From the NCBI RefSeq assembly GCF_039778605.1, contig NZ_CP156060.1, positions 2,046,001 through 2,110,000 on the forward strand: a stretch of 64,000 nucleotides of DNA, given 5' to 3'. Positions 1-7,920 of the stretch are shown piece by piece (position 1 is the first letter of the stretch; every line of letters begins with the position of its first letter). Position numbers and translations under genes: made by a program. This stretch comes from Flavobacterium sp. WV_118_3. Its GTDB lineage: Bacteria; Bacteroidota; Bacteroidia; Flavobacteriales; Flavobacteriaceae. Under the pieces are notes generated by a model. That model searched no databases, was not told the DNA's origin, and was given only the letters and a program-made list of their open reading frames with translations.

Positions 1-23
1 TTTCCGGTCTCGCTTTTAGTTCG

Positions 24-31
24 TAATTTTG
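24..31 (+). promoter_or_regulatory. -7 promoter element (TAATTTTG) of the MFS gene
   Basis: It matches the Bacteroidota housekeeping -7 consensus TAnnTTTG and lies 23 bases before the ATG at 55. The -33 half falls at the window edge and is not clear. Confidence 0.55.
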
Positions 32-54
32 CGTGCTTAAAATCTTTATCGGAA

Positions 55-1227
55 ATGATTACTAAGCCCTCCCATCCCATTTACAATATTCACTTCGGCT
101 TGGTATGCCTGAGTTCTTTACTATTTTCAGCCAGTTTTAATATGCTTATACCCGAACTACCGGAATATCTGAGTAGCATGGGCGGTGCGGAATATAAAGG
201 CTTGATCATCGCTTTATTTACACTTACTGCCGGTATTTCAAGACCTTTTAGCGGCCGGCTTACCGATACCATGGGACGCGTTCCCGTTATGGCTACCGGT
301 TCTATCGTTTGTTTTGTATGTGGTTTCCTTTACCCGGTTTTAAGTACGGTTTCCGGCTTTTTATTCCTGCGATTACTACATGGTTTTTCAACCGGTTTTA
401 AACCTACGGCTACGGCCGCCTATGTAGCCGATATTATTCCAAGGGAACGTTGGGGCGAAGCGTTGGGTTTACACGGACTTTGTTTTAGTACCGGAATGGC
501 AATCGGACCGGCAATCGGAAGTTCGATAAAGCTCTATTTTTCGATGAATATACTCTTTTATGCCTCTTCCCTGTTTGCGCTGTTGTCGATTTTGATTTTA
601 CTGAACATGAAAGAGACGCTTAAGGACAAAGAACGTTTCCGTTTTTCCATTTTAAAAATCTCCCGAAAGGATATCATAGCCGTCGAAGTACTTCCGGCCG
701 CTATTGTTACTTTTCTGTCTTATATTGCCTATGGCGCGATCCTAACGCTTATCCCGGATTGGAGTCAGCATATGGGTATTGAGAATAAGGGTTTGTTTTT
801 TATGGTCTATACAATCGCTTCATTGGTGATCCGTTTTATAGCCGGTAAAGCCTCCGATCAATACGGTCGTATCCGCGTGATCAATATCGGACTGGTTTTA
901 TTGTTCGTTTCGTTGGCGGTTATCGGTTTTGCCGATACGTTTACCGGATTGATGGTCGGTGCTTCTATTTATGGTATTGCCACCGGTATTTTATCACCGG
1001 CTTTAAACGCCTGGACTGTCGATATGAGTCATGTGGATCATCGTGGAAAAGCCATGGCAACCATGTATATCGCACTCGAAGCCGGTATTGGTCTTGGGGC
1101 GCTTTGTGCCGGATGGTATTATCAGGATGTCATCGCAAAAATCCCGATCATTATGTACACCACAGCCGTAATGTCGGTCTTTGCTTTAGTTTATATGCTG
1201 TTGCGAAAACGATCACAATTGACCTGA
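55..1227 (+). CDS. MFS transporter
   Basis: A 390-residue inner-membrane protein with about 12 hydrophobic segments in two halves, the normal size for a major facilitator superfamily drug or metabolite exporter. The cytoplasmic loop between helices 2 and 3 carries the MFS signature (GRLTDTMGRVPVM, about residues 67-79), and a second copy (GKASDQYGRIRV) follows in the C-terminal half, as the internal duplication of the family predicts. The ATG at 55 follows a TAnnTTTG element. The gene stands alone, upstream of and co-oriented with a tetR gene, with 158 bases between. The substrate cannot be read from sequence; an efflux role is the family default. Confidence 0.85.
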   Translation: MITKPSHPIYNIHFGLVCLSSLLFSASFNMLIPELPEYLSSMGGAEYKGLIIALFTLTAGISRPFSGRLTDTMGRVPVMATGSIVCFVCGFLYPVLSTVSGFLFLRLLHGFSTGFKPTATAAYVADIIPRERWGEALGLHGLCFSTGMAIGPAIGSSIKLYFSMNILFYASSLFALLSILILLNMKETLKDKERFRFSILKISRKDIIAVEVLPAAIVTFLSYIAYGAILTLIPDWSQHMGIENKGLFFMVYTIASLVIRFIAGKASDQYGRIRVINIGLVLLFVSLAVIGFADTFTGLMVGASIYGIATGILSPALNAWTVDMSHVDHRGKAMATMYIALEAGIGLGALCAGWYYQDVIAKIPIIMYTTAVMSVFALVYMLLRKRSQLT

Positions 1228-1347
1228 TTGCTTGTCAATTAATGGTATAATCGGATAATTTCATGGTCTTTTGCGGTTTTATCAGTACCAAAATAGGCGA
1301 AACACCATTTCTATATACTAATTTTAAATTAAAAGTATTGCAAAATA

Positions 1348-1361
1348 ATACCAATCGGTAT
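1348..1361. promoter_or_regulatory. TetR operator O1 (ATACC-N4-GGTAT)
   Basis: This imperfect palindrome has perfect 5-bp arms ATACC/GGTAT around AATC. It abuts the -7 element TATATTTG (1361-1368) of the downstream tetR gene, so a bound repressor would block RNA polymerase. The same motif recurs as a perfect palindrome at 1988-2003, in front of the thiolase gene. I infer that it is the site of the TetR protein encoded between the two copies. Confidence 0.7.
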
Positions 1362-1368
1362 ATATTTG
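1361..1368 (+). promoter_or_regulatory. -7 promoter element (TATATTTG) of tetR 1
   Basis: Matches TAnnTTTG, 17 bases before the ATG at 1386, and overlaps the right edge of operator O1. Confidence 0.6.
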
Positions 1369-1385
1369 TTTTTTATCTGTAACCA

Positions 1386-1970
1386 ATGGGCAAAGCCGAA
1401 AAAACCAAACAGTTCATTATCGAAAAAACTGCTCCAATCTTTAATTCCAGAGGTTTTTGGGGTACTTCGTTACAGGATCTTACCAGCGCAACCGGGCTAA
1501 CCAAAGGGAGTATTTACGGAAATTTTAAAAATAAAGACGAGGTGGCGTTGGCTGTTTTGGAATACAATCTCAATAAAGTGAGTAGTCTGGTGATTCGTGC
1601 GATTGCCGAAAAAAAGAGCTATCGGGACAAATTATTATGTTATCCGGATTTATACGAAGATTTTGCCAAACACGATTTCCCGGCTGGTGGTTGTCCGATT
1701 TTGAATACAGCCATTGAAGCCGATGATACGCATCCGGCACTAAAAGAAACGGCTAAAAATGCCTTATTATATTGGAAAGATTCCTTGATGCATCTTATTA
1801 ACAAAGGCAAAGAAAAAGGCGAATTTAAACCCGAAACCGATGCCGAAGAAAATGCCTTGGCGATCATTGCATTAATCGAAGGTTCGCGTATGATGATCAA
1901 ACTAACTGGAAAACTAAACCATAACCGTTCCATCATGCAGACGCTTCGAAAACTAATTGTAGAACTCTGA
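1386..1970 (+). CDS. TetR/AcrR family transcriptional regulator 1
   Basis: A 194-residue repressor-type protein. The N-terminal helix-turn-helix spans about residues 10-57, with the typical TetR run GLTKGSIYGNFKNKDEV. The helical C-terminal half would bind a ligand and dimerise. The family usually represses its own gene and its neighbours, and dissociates on binding a small ligand such as an acyl-CoA. Here operator-like palindromes with the same ATACC/GGTAT arms stand before this gene and before the thiolase gene 44 bases downstream. This supports autoregulation plus control of the thiolase-thioesterase pair. The ligand is unknown. Confidence 0.88.
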   Translation: MGKAEKTKQFIIEKTAPIFNSRGFWGTSLQDLTSATGLTKGSIYGNFKNKDEVALAVLEYNLNKVSSLVIRAIAEKKSYRDKLLCYPDLYEDFAKHDFPAGGCPILNTAIEADDTHPALKETAKNALLYWKDSLMHLINKGKEKGEFKPETDAEENALAIIALIEGSRMMIKLTGKLNHNRSIMQTLRKLIVEL

Positions 1971-1987
1971 TTTTTTTTAACCAAAAA

Positions 1988-2003
1988 TATACCGATCGGT
2001 ATA
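1988..2003. promoter_or_regulatory. TetR operator O2, perfect 16-bp palindrome
   Basis: TATACCGATCGGTATA is identical to its reverse complement. It lies between the tetR stop (1970) and the thiolase ATG (2015) and shares the ATACC/GGTAT arms with O1. No TAnnTTTG follows it before 2015, so it either covers a weak internal promoter or acts on read-through transcripts. Confidence 0.75.
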
Positions 2004-2014
2004 AAAACTATTTT

Positions 2015-3187
2015 ATGAAAAATGTAAACATCATCTTAGCCCGACGTACTCCCATAGGAGGATTTCTGGGTAGTTTAGCGTCACTAAGTGCGACCGAATT
2101 GGGTAAAATCGCCATAACCGGGCTTTTGGAACAAAGCGGACTACCGCCAACTGCTATTGATTCCGTTTATTTGGGGAATGTCCTTTCGGCCAACTTAGGA
2201 CAATCGCCAGCCAGACAAGCTGCATTAACCGCCGGAATTCCGGACAAAACAGATTGTACAACGATCAATAAGGTTTGCTCTTCCGGTATGAAAGCCGTTA
2301 TGTTGGGCGCACAACAAATTCAATTAGGCATTGATCAAATCGTATTGGCCGGAGGTTTTGAAAGCATGAGTAATGTTCCGCATTATATCCAACATCGAAA
2401 AGGAACCAAAATGGGACATGATACGGTAACCGACGGACTTTTAAAAGACGGACTAACCGATCCGTACCATCATTTTCATATGGGAAATGCCGCCGAAATC
2501 TGCGCCCGAAAATTCAATATCAGTCGGGAAGCACAAGATGCCTATGCGTTGGAATCCTATCGCAAAGCCACTGAAGCTTCCCAATCGGGTAAATTCAAAA
2601 ACGAAATCATTCCGATCACCATACAAGACAAAAAGGAAACCCGGATTATGGATCAGGACGAAGACATTTATAAAATCATCCTGGAAAAAATTGCAAAACT
2701 GGCGCCATCATTTGAAGAAAACGGTACCATAACCGCTGCGAATGCAAGTAACCTAAACGACGCTGCCTGCGCGATTTTACTGGCTTCCGATGAAGCTGTC
2801 GCACAATATAACCTAAAACCCGTTGCCCGGATTATTGGCTATGCCGACGCAGCACAAGCTCCGGAATGGTTTACCACTTCACCTTCGCTTGCGATTCCGA
2901 AAGCTCTGGAACAGGCAAAGCTATCCTTGAATGCAATCGATTATTTTGAAATCAACGAAGCTTATTCGGCTGTGATTCTCGCTAATCAGCAAATACTAGG
3001 TCTTGCGCCCGAAAAAGTAAATGTATACGGTGGTGCGGTTGCGATGGGGCATCCAATCGGGGTTTCCGGTGCCCGAATCATCACAACTTTACTATCGGTA
3101 CTGGAACAGGAAAACGGCCGTTATGGTGTCGCGGCTATCTGTAATGGCGGTGGTGGCGCATCGGCCGTAGTTCTCGAAAAATTGTAA
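2015..3187 (+). CDS. Thiolase (acetyl-CoA C-acyltransferase)
   Basis: A 390-residue cytosolic enzyme of normal thiolase length that condenses or cleaves acyl-CoA and acetyl-CoA. Catalytic landmarks are present: nucleophile Cys88 in NKVCSSGMKAV, the NEA(Y) motif, the GGAVAMGHPIGVSGAR segment carrying the catalytic His, and a C-terminal CNGGGG in place of the more usual CxGGG(Q/L)G. It follows TetR 1 behind operator O2 and precedes a hotdog thioesterase by 14 bases, so the three genes probably form one acyl-CoA module. Sequence alone does not separate a biosynthetic acetoacetyl-CoA thiolase from a degradative one. Confidence 0.88.
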   Translation: MKNVNIILARRTPIGGFLGSLASLSATELGKIAITGLLEQSGLPPTAIDSVYLGNVLSANLGQSPARQAALTAGIPDKTDCTTINKVCSSGMKAVMLGAQQIQLGIDQIVLAGGFESMSNVPHYIQHRKGTKMGHDTVTDGLLKDGLTDPYHHFHMGNAAEICARKFNISREAQDAYALESYRKATEASQSGKFKNEIIPITIQDKKETRIMDQDEDIYKIILEKIAKLAPSFEENGTITAANASNLNDAACAILLASDEAVAQYNLKPVARIIGYADAAQAPEWFTTSPSLAIPKALEQAKLSLNAIDYFEINEAYSAVILANQQILGLAPEKVNVYGGAVAMGHPIGVSGARIITTLLSVLEQENGRYGVAAICNGGGGASAVVLEKL

Positions 3188-3201
3188 TCTTATTTTATCT
3201 T

Positions 3202-3636
3202 ATGAAAAACGACGCTTTTGATTTTTTAAAACAACATATCGGTAAGGAGGTTAATACTTCTCCATCTCCTTTTATGAACTGGCTCCGACCAACCATGTTG
3301 GAAGTGGAAGAAGGCAAACTGGTTTTCCAATATACCATACGTCACGAAATGACCAATCCGTATCGCACACTACACGGTGGCATTATCGCTGCCATGATCG
3401 ACGATGCAATCGGTGCGACGCTGATTTCGTATAATGAGCCTTATTTTTATCCGACAATTAATAATGTGATCGATTATTTTGCTTCGGCACGCGAAAACGA
3501 TGTGATTATTGCCGAAACCGCCATCAACAAAAAAGGAAAACAAATCGTAAATGCCCAATGCGAAATCTGGAATCACGATAAAACCCGACTCTTAGCCAAA
3601 GGTTATACCAACTTGTTGCGTACGGATATAAAATAA
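3202..3636 (+). CDS. PaaI-family hotdog thioesterase
   Basis: A 144-residue single hotdog domain. The segment RTLHGGIIAAMIDDAIGAT (about residues 54-72) is the central-helix signature of PaaI/YbgC-type acyl-CoA thioesterases, with the HGG turn and downstream acidic residues. These enzymes hydrolyse acyl-CoA to the free acid and CoA in the cytosol. The gene starts 14 bases after the thiolase stop and is followed by a separately promoted tetR gene, so it closes the TetR 1 operon. Substrate chain length is not predictable. Confidence 0.83.
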   Translation: MKNDAFDFLKQHIGKEVNTSPSPFMNWLRPTMLEVEEGKLVFQYTIRHEMTNPYRTLHGGIIAAMIDDAIGATLISYNEPYFYPTINNVIDYFASARENDVIIAETAINKKGKQIVNAQCEIWNHDKTRLLAKGYTNLLRTDIK

Positions 3637-3646
3637 ATTACAACAC

Positions 3647-3664
3647 TTACTTACTAATAAGTAA
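3647..3664. promoter_or_regulatory. TetR 2 operator, 18-bp palindrome
   Basis: TTACTTACTAATAAGTAA pairs at 8 of 9 positions between its halves. It ends 6 bases before the -7 element TATCTTTG (3671-3678), so it occupies the -33 region of the tetR 2 promoter. The reverse complement contains TACTTATTAGTA, which recurs with one change in front of fabF at 4241-4252. Confidence 0.72.
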
Positions 3665-3670
3665 AATTTA

Positions 3671-3678
3671 TATCTTTG
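3671..3678 (+). promoter_or_regulatory. -7 promoter element (TATCTTTG) of tetR 2
   Basis: An exact TAnnTTTG match. Only 5 bases separate it from the ATG at 3684, so the transcript should be leaderless or nearly so. Confidence 0.7.
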
Positions 3679-3683
3679 CCCTG

Positions 3684-4229
3684 ATGAAGGATACCCGATC
3701 CCATATTATCCGGCTTGCCGACGAATTGATCCGGTCAAAAGGCTATAATGCATTTAGTTATGCGGATATTTCCAAAGAACTGAACATTAAAAACGCGGCC
3801 ATACACTACTATTTCCCATCCAAATCGGATTTGGGCGCAGCTGTTATTGATCATACAACGGAACGATTTAAGGAAACTATTGCTGCCTGGGAATCATTAC
3901 CGTATGAGACGCAATTGCATCAGTATACCTGTATGCATAATAAAACCCGTGAGAATCGATGGGTATGTCTTATGGGTGCTTTGTCTCCGGTACACGATAC
4001 CTTATCGCCCGAAATGCAGCAAAAGCTCAAGGAAATGGCCGAAAGTATTCTTCAGTGGCTTACCGGATTACTGGAAAAAGGAAAAGCCGATGGTAGTTTT
4101 CATTTTACGGAAACTCCAAAAGCAAAAGCCTATTGCATCCAGTCGTCGTTATTAGCTTCTTTGCTTTTAAACAAGGTATTGCAAAACGATGTTTGCCAGG
4201 TGATTCAGCAAAATATTCAGGAAACGTAG
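3684..4229 (+). CDS. TetR/AcrR family transcriptional regulator 2
   Basis: A 181-residue TetR-type repressor. The helix-turn-helix lies at about residues 20-54 (YADISKELNIKNAAIHYYF), followed by a helical ligand-binding domain. The start is fixed by the TATCTTTG promoter 5 bases upstream. An 18-bp palindrome sits over the -33 region, and a one-mismatch copy of its core lies just before the co-oriented fabF gene. I infer that it represses itself and fabF, so it may respond to fatty-acid or polyketide-like intermediates. It is clearly distinct from TetR 1 and its palindromes share no arms with O1/O2. Confidence 0.87.
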   Translation: MKDTRSHIIRLADELIRSKGYNAFSYADISKELNIKNAAIHYYFPSKSDLGAAVIDHTTERFKETIAAWESLPYETQLHQYTCMHNKTRENRWVCLMGALSPVHDTLSPEMQQKLKEMAESILQWLTGLLEKGKADGSFHFTETPKAKAYCIQSSLLASLLLNKVLQNDVCQVIQQNIQET

Positions 4230-4240
4230 ATTTTTAAACA

Positions 4241-4252
4241 TACTTATCAGTA
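4241..4252. promoter_or_regulatory. Second TetR 2 operator-like site before fabF
   Basis: TACTTATCAGTA matches 11 of 12 bases of TACTTATTAGTA in the tetR 2 operator. It lies in the 37-base gap between the tetR 2 stop and the fabF start. Confidence 0.6.
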
Positions 4253-4266
4253 GAAAACCATTAATA

Positions 4267-5505
4267 ATGAAAAGAGTTGTAATTACAGGACTTGGGGCGC
4301 TTACCCCAATTGGAAATACGGTCACCGAATTCTGGAACAACAGTATCAAAGGAATTAGCGGAGCCTCCAAAATAACACGTTTCGACGCTTCGAAATTCAA
4401 ATCGCAGATTGCCTGTGAGGTAAAGAATTTTACACCATCGAATTATCTCACCCATAACGAAATCAAGCGTAGTGACTTGTTTACACAGTATGCCTTATAT
4501 AGTGCCGCCGAGGCGATGGAAGATTCTGGATTGGACCTAACGACTATCGATCCGTTTGATATCGGGGTAATCTGGGGTGTTGGACAAGGTGGAATGGAAA
4601 CGTTCGAAAACGAAGTGCGCGACTATACTTTAGGCGACGGAACACCTCGTTTTAGTCCGTTTTTTGTCCCTAAGTTGATTATCAATATGGCATCGGGAAT
4701 GATCTCAATGAAATACGGATTGCGCGGCATTAATTATACGACGGTTTCGGCTTGTGCGACGTCTAATACGGCCATCATGGATGCGTATAATTACATCAAA
4801 CTGGGCAAAGCCAAAGTGTTTGTCACCGGTGGTTCGGAAGCACCTATTACGCCGGCTTCGATGGGTGGTTTTTCGGCCCTTAAAGCCATGTCGACCCGCA
4901 ATGACGATCCAGCAGCGGCTAGTCGTCCTTTTGACGTGAATCGCGACGGGTTTGTAATGGGTGAAGGTGCCGGAGCTTTAATCCTTGAAGATTATGATCA
5001 TGCGGTAAAAAGAGGGGCTAAAATGTATGCTGAAATCGTAGGTGCTGCAATGACAGCCGATGCGTATCATATGACATCTCCGCATCCGGAAGGAATCGGT
5101 GCCGCTAAAGCAATGGAATTGGCTCTTGAAGAAGCACAATTGACTCCGAATCAGGTGGATTATCTGAACATGCATGCAACTTCCACTCCTGTTGGTGATG
5201 TGAGCGAGTTAACCGCTGTTAAAAAAGTATTTGCTAACAGTCCGAATCTTAGTGTGAGCGCTACCAAATCGATGACAGGACACTTATTAGGAGCCGCCGG
5301 TGCGATCGAGGCCATATTGTCGATTAAAGCAATTAATCACGGTATCATTCCGCCAACAATCAATTTAGATGACGTTGATCCGAATATCCCGGAAGGTATA
5401 AATATTGTAGCGAATCAGGCACTTGAGAAAAAAGTGGACGTCGCTATGAGCAACGCATTCGGTTTTGGCGGTCATAACGGAATTGTGATCTTTAAAAAGA
5501 TATAA
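4267..5505 (+). CDS. fabF: Beta-ketoacyl-ACP synthase II (FabF-type)
   Basis: A 412-residue condensing enzyme of full family length. The Cys-His-His triad is in place: Cys163 (SACATSN), His303 (NMHATSTPVGD) and His339 (TGHLLGAAGA). It extends acyl-ACP with malonyl-ACP in type II fatty-acid synthesis. It is not beside acpP or rnc, where the housekeeping copy usually sits. Instead it is co-transcribed with, or controlled by, TetR 2. I infer a second, regulated fabF paralogue that may tune acyl-chain composition or serve a dedicated pathway. It ends before two strong hairpins. Confidence 0.9.
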   Translation: MKRVVITGLGALTPIGNTVTEFWNNSIKGISGASKITRFDASKFKSQIACEVKNFTPSNYLTHNEIKRSDLFTQYALYSAAEAMEDSGLDLTTIDPFDIGVIWGVGQGGMETFENEVRDYTLGDGTPRFSPFFVPKLIINMASGMISMKYGLRGINYTTVSACATSNTAIMDAYNYIKLGKAKVFVTGGSEAPITPASMGGFSALKAMSTRNDDPAAASRPFDVNRDGFVMGEGAGALILEDYDHAVKRGAKMYAEIVGAAMTADAYHMTSPHPEGIGAAKAMELALEEAQLTPNQVDYLNMHATSTPVGDVSELTAVKKVFANSPNLSVSATKSMTGHLLGAAGAIEAILSIKAINHGIIPPTINLDDVDPNIPEGINIVANQALEKKVDVAMSNAFGFGGHNGIVIFKKI

Positions 5506-5519
5506 TTTGAACACCTATA

Positions 5520-5552
5520 ACACCTGACCCGTTTTTAAAACGGGTCAGGTGT
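5520..5552. repeat. 33-bp palindromic repeat, copy 1, probable terminator
   Basis: Perfect 12-bp arms (ACACCTGACCCG and its complement) flank the 9-base loop TTTTTAAAA. The same 12-9-12 build recurs at 31552-31584 and 36865-36897. It sits 15 bases after fabF, in a convergent gap. Confidence 0.85.
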
Positions 5553-5559
5553 AAAACAA

Positions 5560-5586
5560 AAAGAGGTTGAAAATTCCAACCTCTTT
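5560..5586. terminator. Bidirectional hairpin terminator
   Basis: 10-bp arms AAAGAGGTTG/CAACCTCTTT with A and T tracts on the outside, between convergent fabF and the minus-strand gene ending at 5603. Confidence 0.75.
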
Positions 5587-5602
5587 ATTCTTTATTCTCT
5601 TC

Positions 5603-6739
5603 CTATTTCCTTTTATAATCGAACGTTGCCGGGAATTTCCGGGTTACAATATTCGGTTCGGACAATATCTTTTTTTCATATTTCGGACTGATCTGTTTGT
5701 CCATATAGGTCTCCTCTTTAAACTTTTTATGTTCTATAATGGCCGACACTTTTACATTCACATCGATAGGCTGTACGTAGTTGTCATTTTTCAGCATCAC
5801 ATAGAATTTACCCTGTAACATTCCCGGTTCGGTAAAGCGTTTCGATGTTGCAATTCCTTTTCCGAAATCGTAGGATTTAATCGGTTTCCCCTGAAGGTAT
5901 AACTTTTTGTTTTCTTCGTTTACCAATGCATATTCCACGTCTTCCCCAATAGACGGCAATGCCAGATTGGTTACCGCTCCGGCCGCTAGTCCACCTAACG
6001 GACTGGTAAAAATCGTTGTTGCGCCCTGAACAGCTCCTACGATAACCTTGCGGTTTTGTTGCCAATAATCATTGCTTTCTTTTCCAACACCAACCCAATA
6101 CGCCCAGGCCACTACTTTTTTGCTTTCATCTGCCGTGATGGAATTCCCCGGTAGTGTAAAAAAGATACCCGACTGGCTCGGATCCAGACTTGTTTTGGCA
6201 CTCACCCGCTGACTTTTGTCAACCACCATTTCCTCGTATTTCTTTTCGAAAGTAACTACCTTTCGGCTTTTACGAACATATACCGTATCATAACCTACCA
6301 CAACTTCTTTGGTAAACGAATTCCAGGTCGTATCCTGTTCTGTTACCCATTTGACCGTCGTATTAAAATTCCGGTTTTCTTCAGTAGCCGGTGTACGCTG
6401 TATCAGTACCGAAAGCTGCTTCGGCTCCTTTTCGGTATTTTTAAAAAGGAATTTATAAACCCCTTTATGACTGACCAAAATGGCCTGCTTTTTTACTTTT
6501 TTGACATCCATCGCTTTAAATTTAAGGATGTCCGGAAATTCCGAAACCGATACTTCGTTTAGCTTTTTTCCGTTTTCCTCTTCAAAAGTGAGCAAAATCT
6601 GATCACCTTCAGCAAAACCGTATACCAATTCTTCTGTAGTGCCGGGTTTTACCTGTACGACGATTTCGGCAACTGTACTATTTTTTTGTGCAAAAAGAAC
6701 GTTAACTGTCAGTAAAAACAGTAGGGTAATTTTATTCAT
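5603..6739 (-). CDS. Secreted hypothetical protein
   Basis: 378 residues. A hydrophobic N-terminus ending in LFAQ looks like a signal peptide cut near residue 18, so the product is probably periplasmic or envelope-bound. The mature part is lysine- and glutamate-rich with many short beta-prone stretches. Around residues 225-260 is a glycine- and alanine-rich, weakly hydrophobic stretch (GAVQGATTIFTSPLGGLAAGAV) that might contact a membrane. I recognise no domain. It lies 18 bases downstream of the monooxygenase-like gene, and may be the last gene of that run. Confidence 0.7.
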   Translation of the reverse strand: MNKITLLFLLTVNVLFAQKNSTVAEIVVQVKPGTTEELVYGFAEGDQILLTFEEENGKKLNEVSVSEFPDILKFKAMDVKKVKKQAILVSHKGVYKFLFKNTEKEPKQLSVLIQRTPATEENRNFNTTVKWVTEQDTTWNSFTKEVVVGYDTVYVRKSRKVVTFEKKYEEMVVDKSQRVSAKTSLDPSQSGIFFTLPGNSITADESKKVVAWAYWVGVGKESNDYWQQNRKVIVGAVQGATTIFTSPLGGLAAGAVTNLALPSIGEDVEYALVNEENKKLYLQGKPIKSYDFGKGIATSKRFTEPGMLQGKFYVMLKNDNYVQPIDVNVKVSAIIEHKKFKEETYMDKQISPKYEKKILSEPNIVTRKFPATFDYKRK

Positions 6740-6757
6740 GTTTTAATTTGTTATCTT

Positions 6758-7075
6758 TTATTTTTCAAAACCATAATCGCGTTCCACTTTGGCAATACGC
6801 ACTTTAAAAACACGATACCAGTCGGCACGCCCTTTTTCACGGGCAATAGTATGTTCGACATTTTTTTTCCAGTGGGTAATCGCCTCCAAATCGGTCCAGT
6901 AGGAAACCGTAATACCAATCGCATTTCGTGCCGATTCCACTCCTAAAAAACCGGGTTGCTGTTTGGCAAGTTCGACCATACGATCGGCTGTCACACCATA
7001 ATCGTCGTCAATTTCCGTTCGCTCGGATGTAAAAATCACCGCATAATACGGTGGTTCCGGTGTTTGTGCGATCAT
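6758..7075 (-). CDS. Antibiotic biosynthesis monooxygenase (ABM) domain protein
   Basis: 105 residues from the ATG at 7075, read as a ferredoxin-like ABM fold: YYAVIFTSERTE strand, a helix with MVELAKQQPGFLGVES, then SYWTDLEAITHW. This is the usual arrangement of small DUF4188/ABM-type enzymes in Bacteroidota. An upstream in-frame extension to 7108 exists, but it would run inside mazG, whose stop is at 7077-7079, so the coupled start one base after the mazG stop is preferred. The substrate is unknown; many family members are heme- or quinone-related oxygenases or have no known activity. Confidence 0.78.
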   Translation of the reverse strand: MIAQTPEPPYYAVIFTSERTEIDDDYGVTADRMVELAKQQPGFLGVESARNAIGITVSYWTDLEAITHWKKNVEHTIAREKGRADWYRVFKVRIAKVERDYGFEK

Positions 7076-7076
7076 C

Positions 7077-7850
7077 TTAGTGCTTTTTAGCTTCTTCCCA
7101 GAAAACATCCATTTCGGCCAATGTCATATCGGCTAATGGCTTACCCATTTCGGCGGCTTTACTTTCGAGATACTGAAAACGTTTGATAAACTTTTTATTC
7201 GTACGCTCCAAGGCATCTTCCGGGTTTACATTTAGAAAACGAGCATAGTTGATCATTGAAAACAACACATCGCCAAACTCCGCTTCCATCTTGTCCTGAT
7301 CCCCTTTCTTCACTTCAACCTGTAATTCTTCCAGTTCCTCCTGAACCTTATCCCATACCTGATGCGGCTCTTCCCAGTCGAAACCGACGCCTTTTACCTT
7401 ATCCTGAATCCGACTGGCTTTTACCAATGCCGGCAGACTTTTAGGTACGCCTTCCAAAACGGATTTTTTACCTTCCTTAAGTTTTAGTTTTTCCCAATTC
7501 TGTTTGACCTGTTCTTCGTTTTCTACAACGGTATCACCATAGATATGCGGATGTCTGTCAATGAGCTTGTCACAGATCGAATTGGCTACATCGCCGATAT
7601 CGAATGCCTCTTTTTCACTTCCGATTTTGGCATAGAAAACGATATGCAACAAAACATCGCCCAGTTCTTTTTTGATTTCGTCCAGATCGTTGTCCAGAAT
7701 GGCATCGCCCAGTTCATAAACTTCTTCAATCGTAAGGTGCCGAAGGCTTTCCAGCGTTTGCTTTTTATCCCAGGGACATTTTGCCCGCAGGTCTTCCATA
7801 ATGTCGAGTAAACGATTAAAAGCGTCCAGTTGCTGCTGCCGTGTATTCAT
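7077..7850 (-). CDS. mazG: Nucleoside triphosphate pyrophosphohydrolase MazG
   Basis: 257 residues from the ATG at 7850. An in-frame extension to 7985 overlaps the DUF5606 gene and carries no family sequence. Two tandem MazG domains are visible: the first has CPWDKKQTLESLRHLTIEE with the metal-binding EExxE pattern and KELGDVLLH; the second has EEELEELQVEVKKGDQDKMEAEFGD. The family hydrolyses NTPs to NMP plus PPi and removes aberrant nucleotides or lowers (p)ppGpp. It is tail-to-head with DUF5606 and def upstream and is translationally coupled to the ABM gene downstream. Confidence 0.9.
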   Translation of the reverse strand: MNTRQQQLDAFNRLLDIMEDLRAKCPWDKKQTLESLRHLTIEEVYELGDAILDNDLDEIKKELGDVLLHIVFYAKIGSEKEAFDIGDVANSICDKLIDRHPHIYGDTVVENEEQVKQNWEKLKLKEGKKSVLEGVPKSLPALVKASRIQDKVKGVGFDWEEPHQVWDKVQEELEELQVEVKKGDQDKMEAEFGDVLFSMINYARFLNVNPEDALERTNKKFIKRFQYLESKAAEMGKPLADMTLAEMDVFWEEAKKH

Positions 7851-7920
7851 AGGTTCAGAATTTGTGTAAAAATAAGAAATCCCGCCCGAAGGCAGGATTA
7901 TTTTATAGCTGTTTCCGCAA

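Noticed and set aside
2487..2732. Second open frame inside the thiolase gene
   Set aside because: It is fully overlapped by a clear thiolase frame, is basic and low in complexity, and has no start signal. The same applies to the other long antisense or shifted frames inside recognised genes (for example in kdpB, mqo, glnN and the DEAD-box tail).
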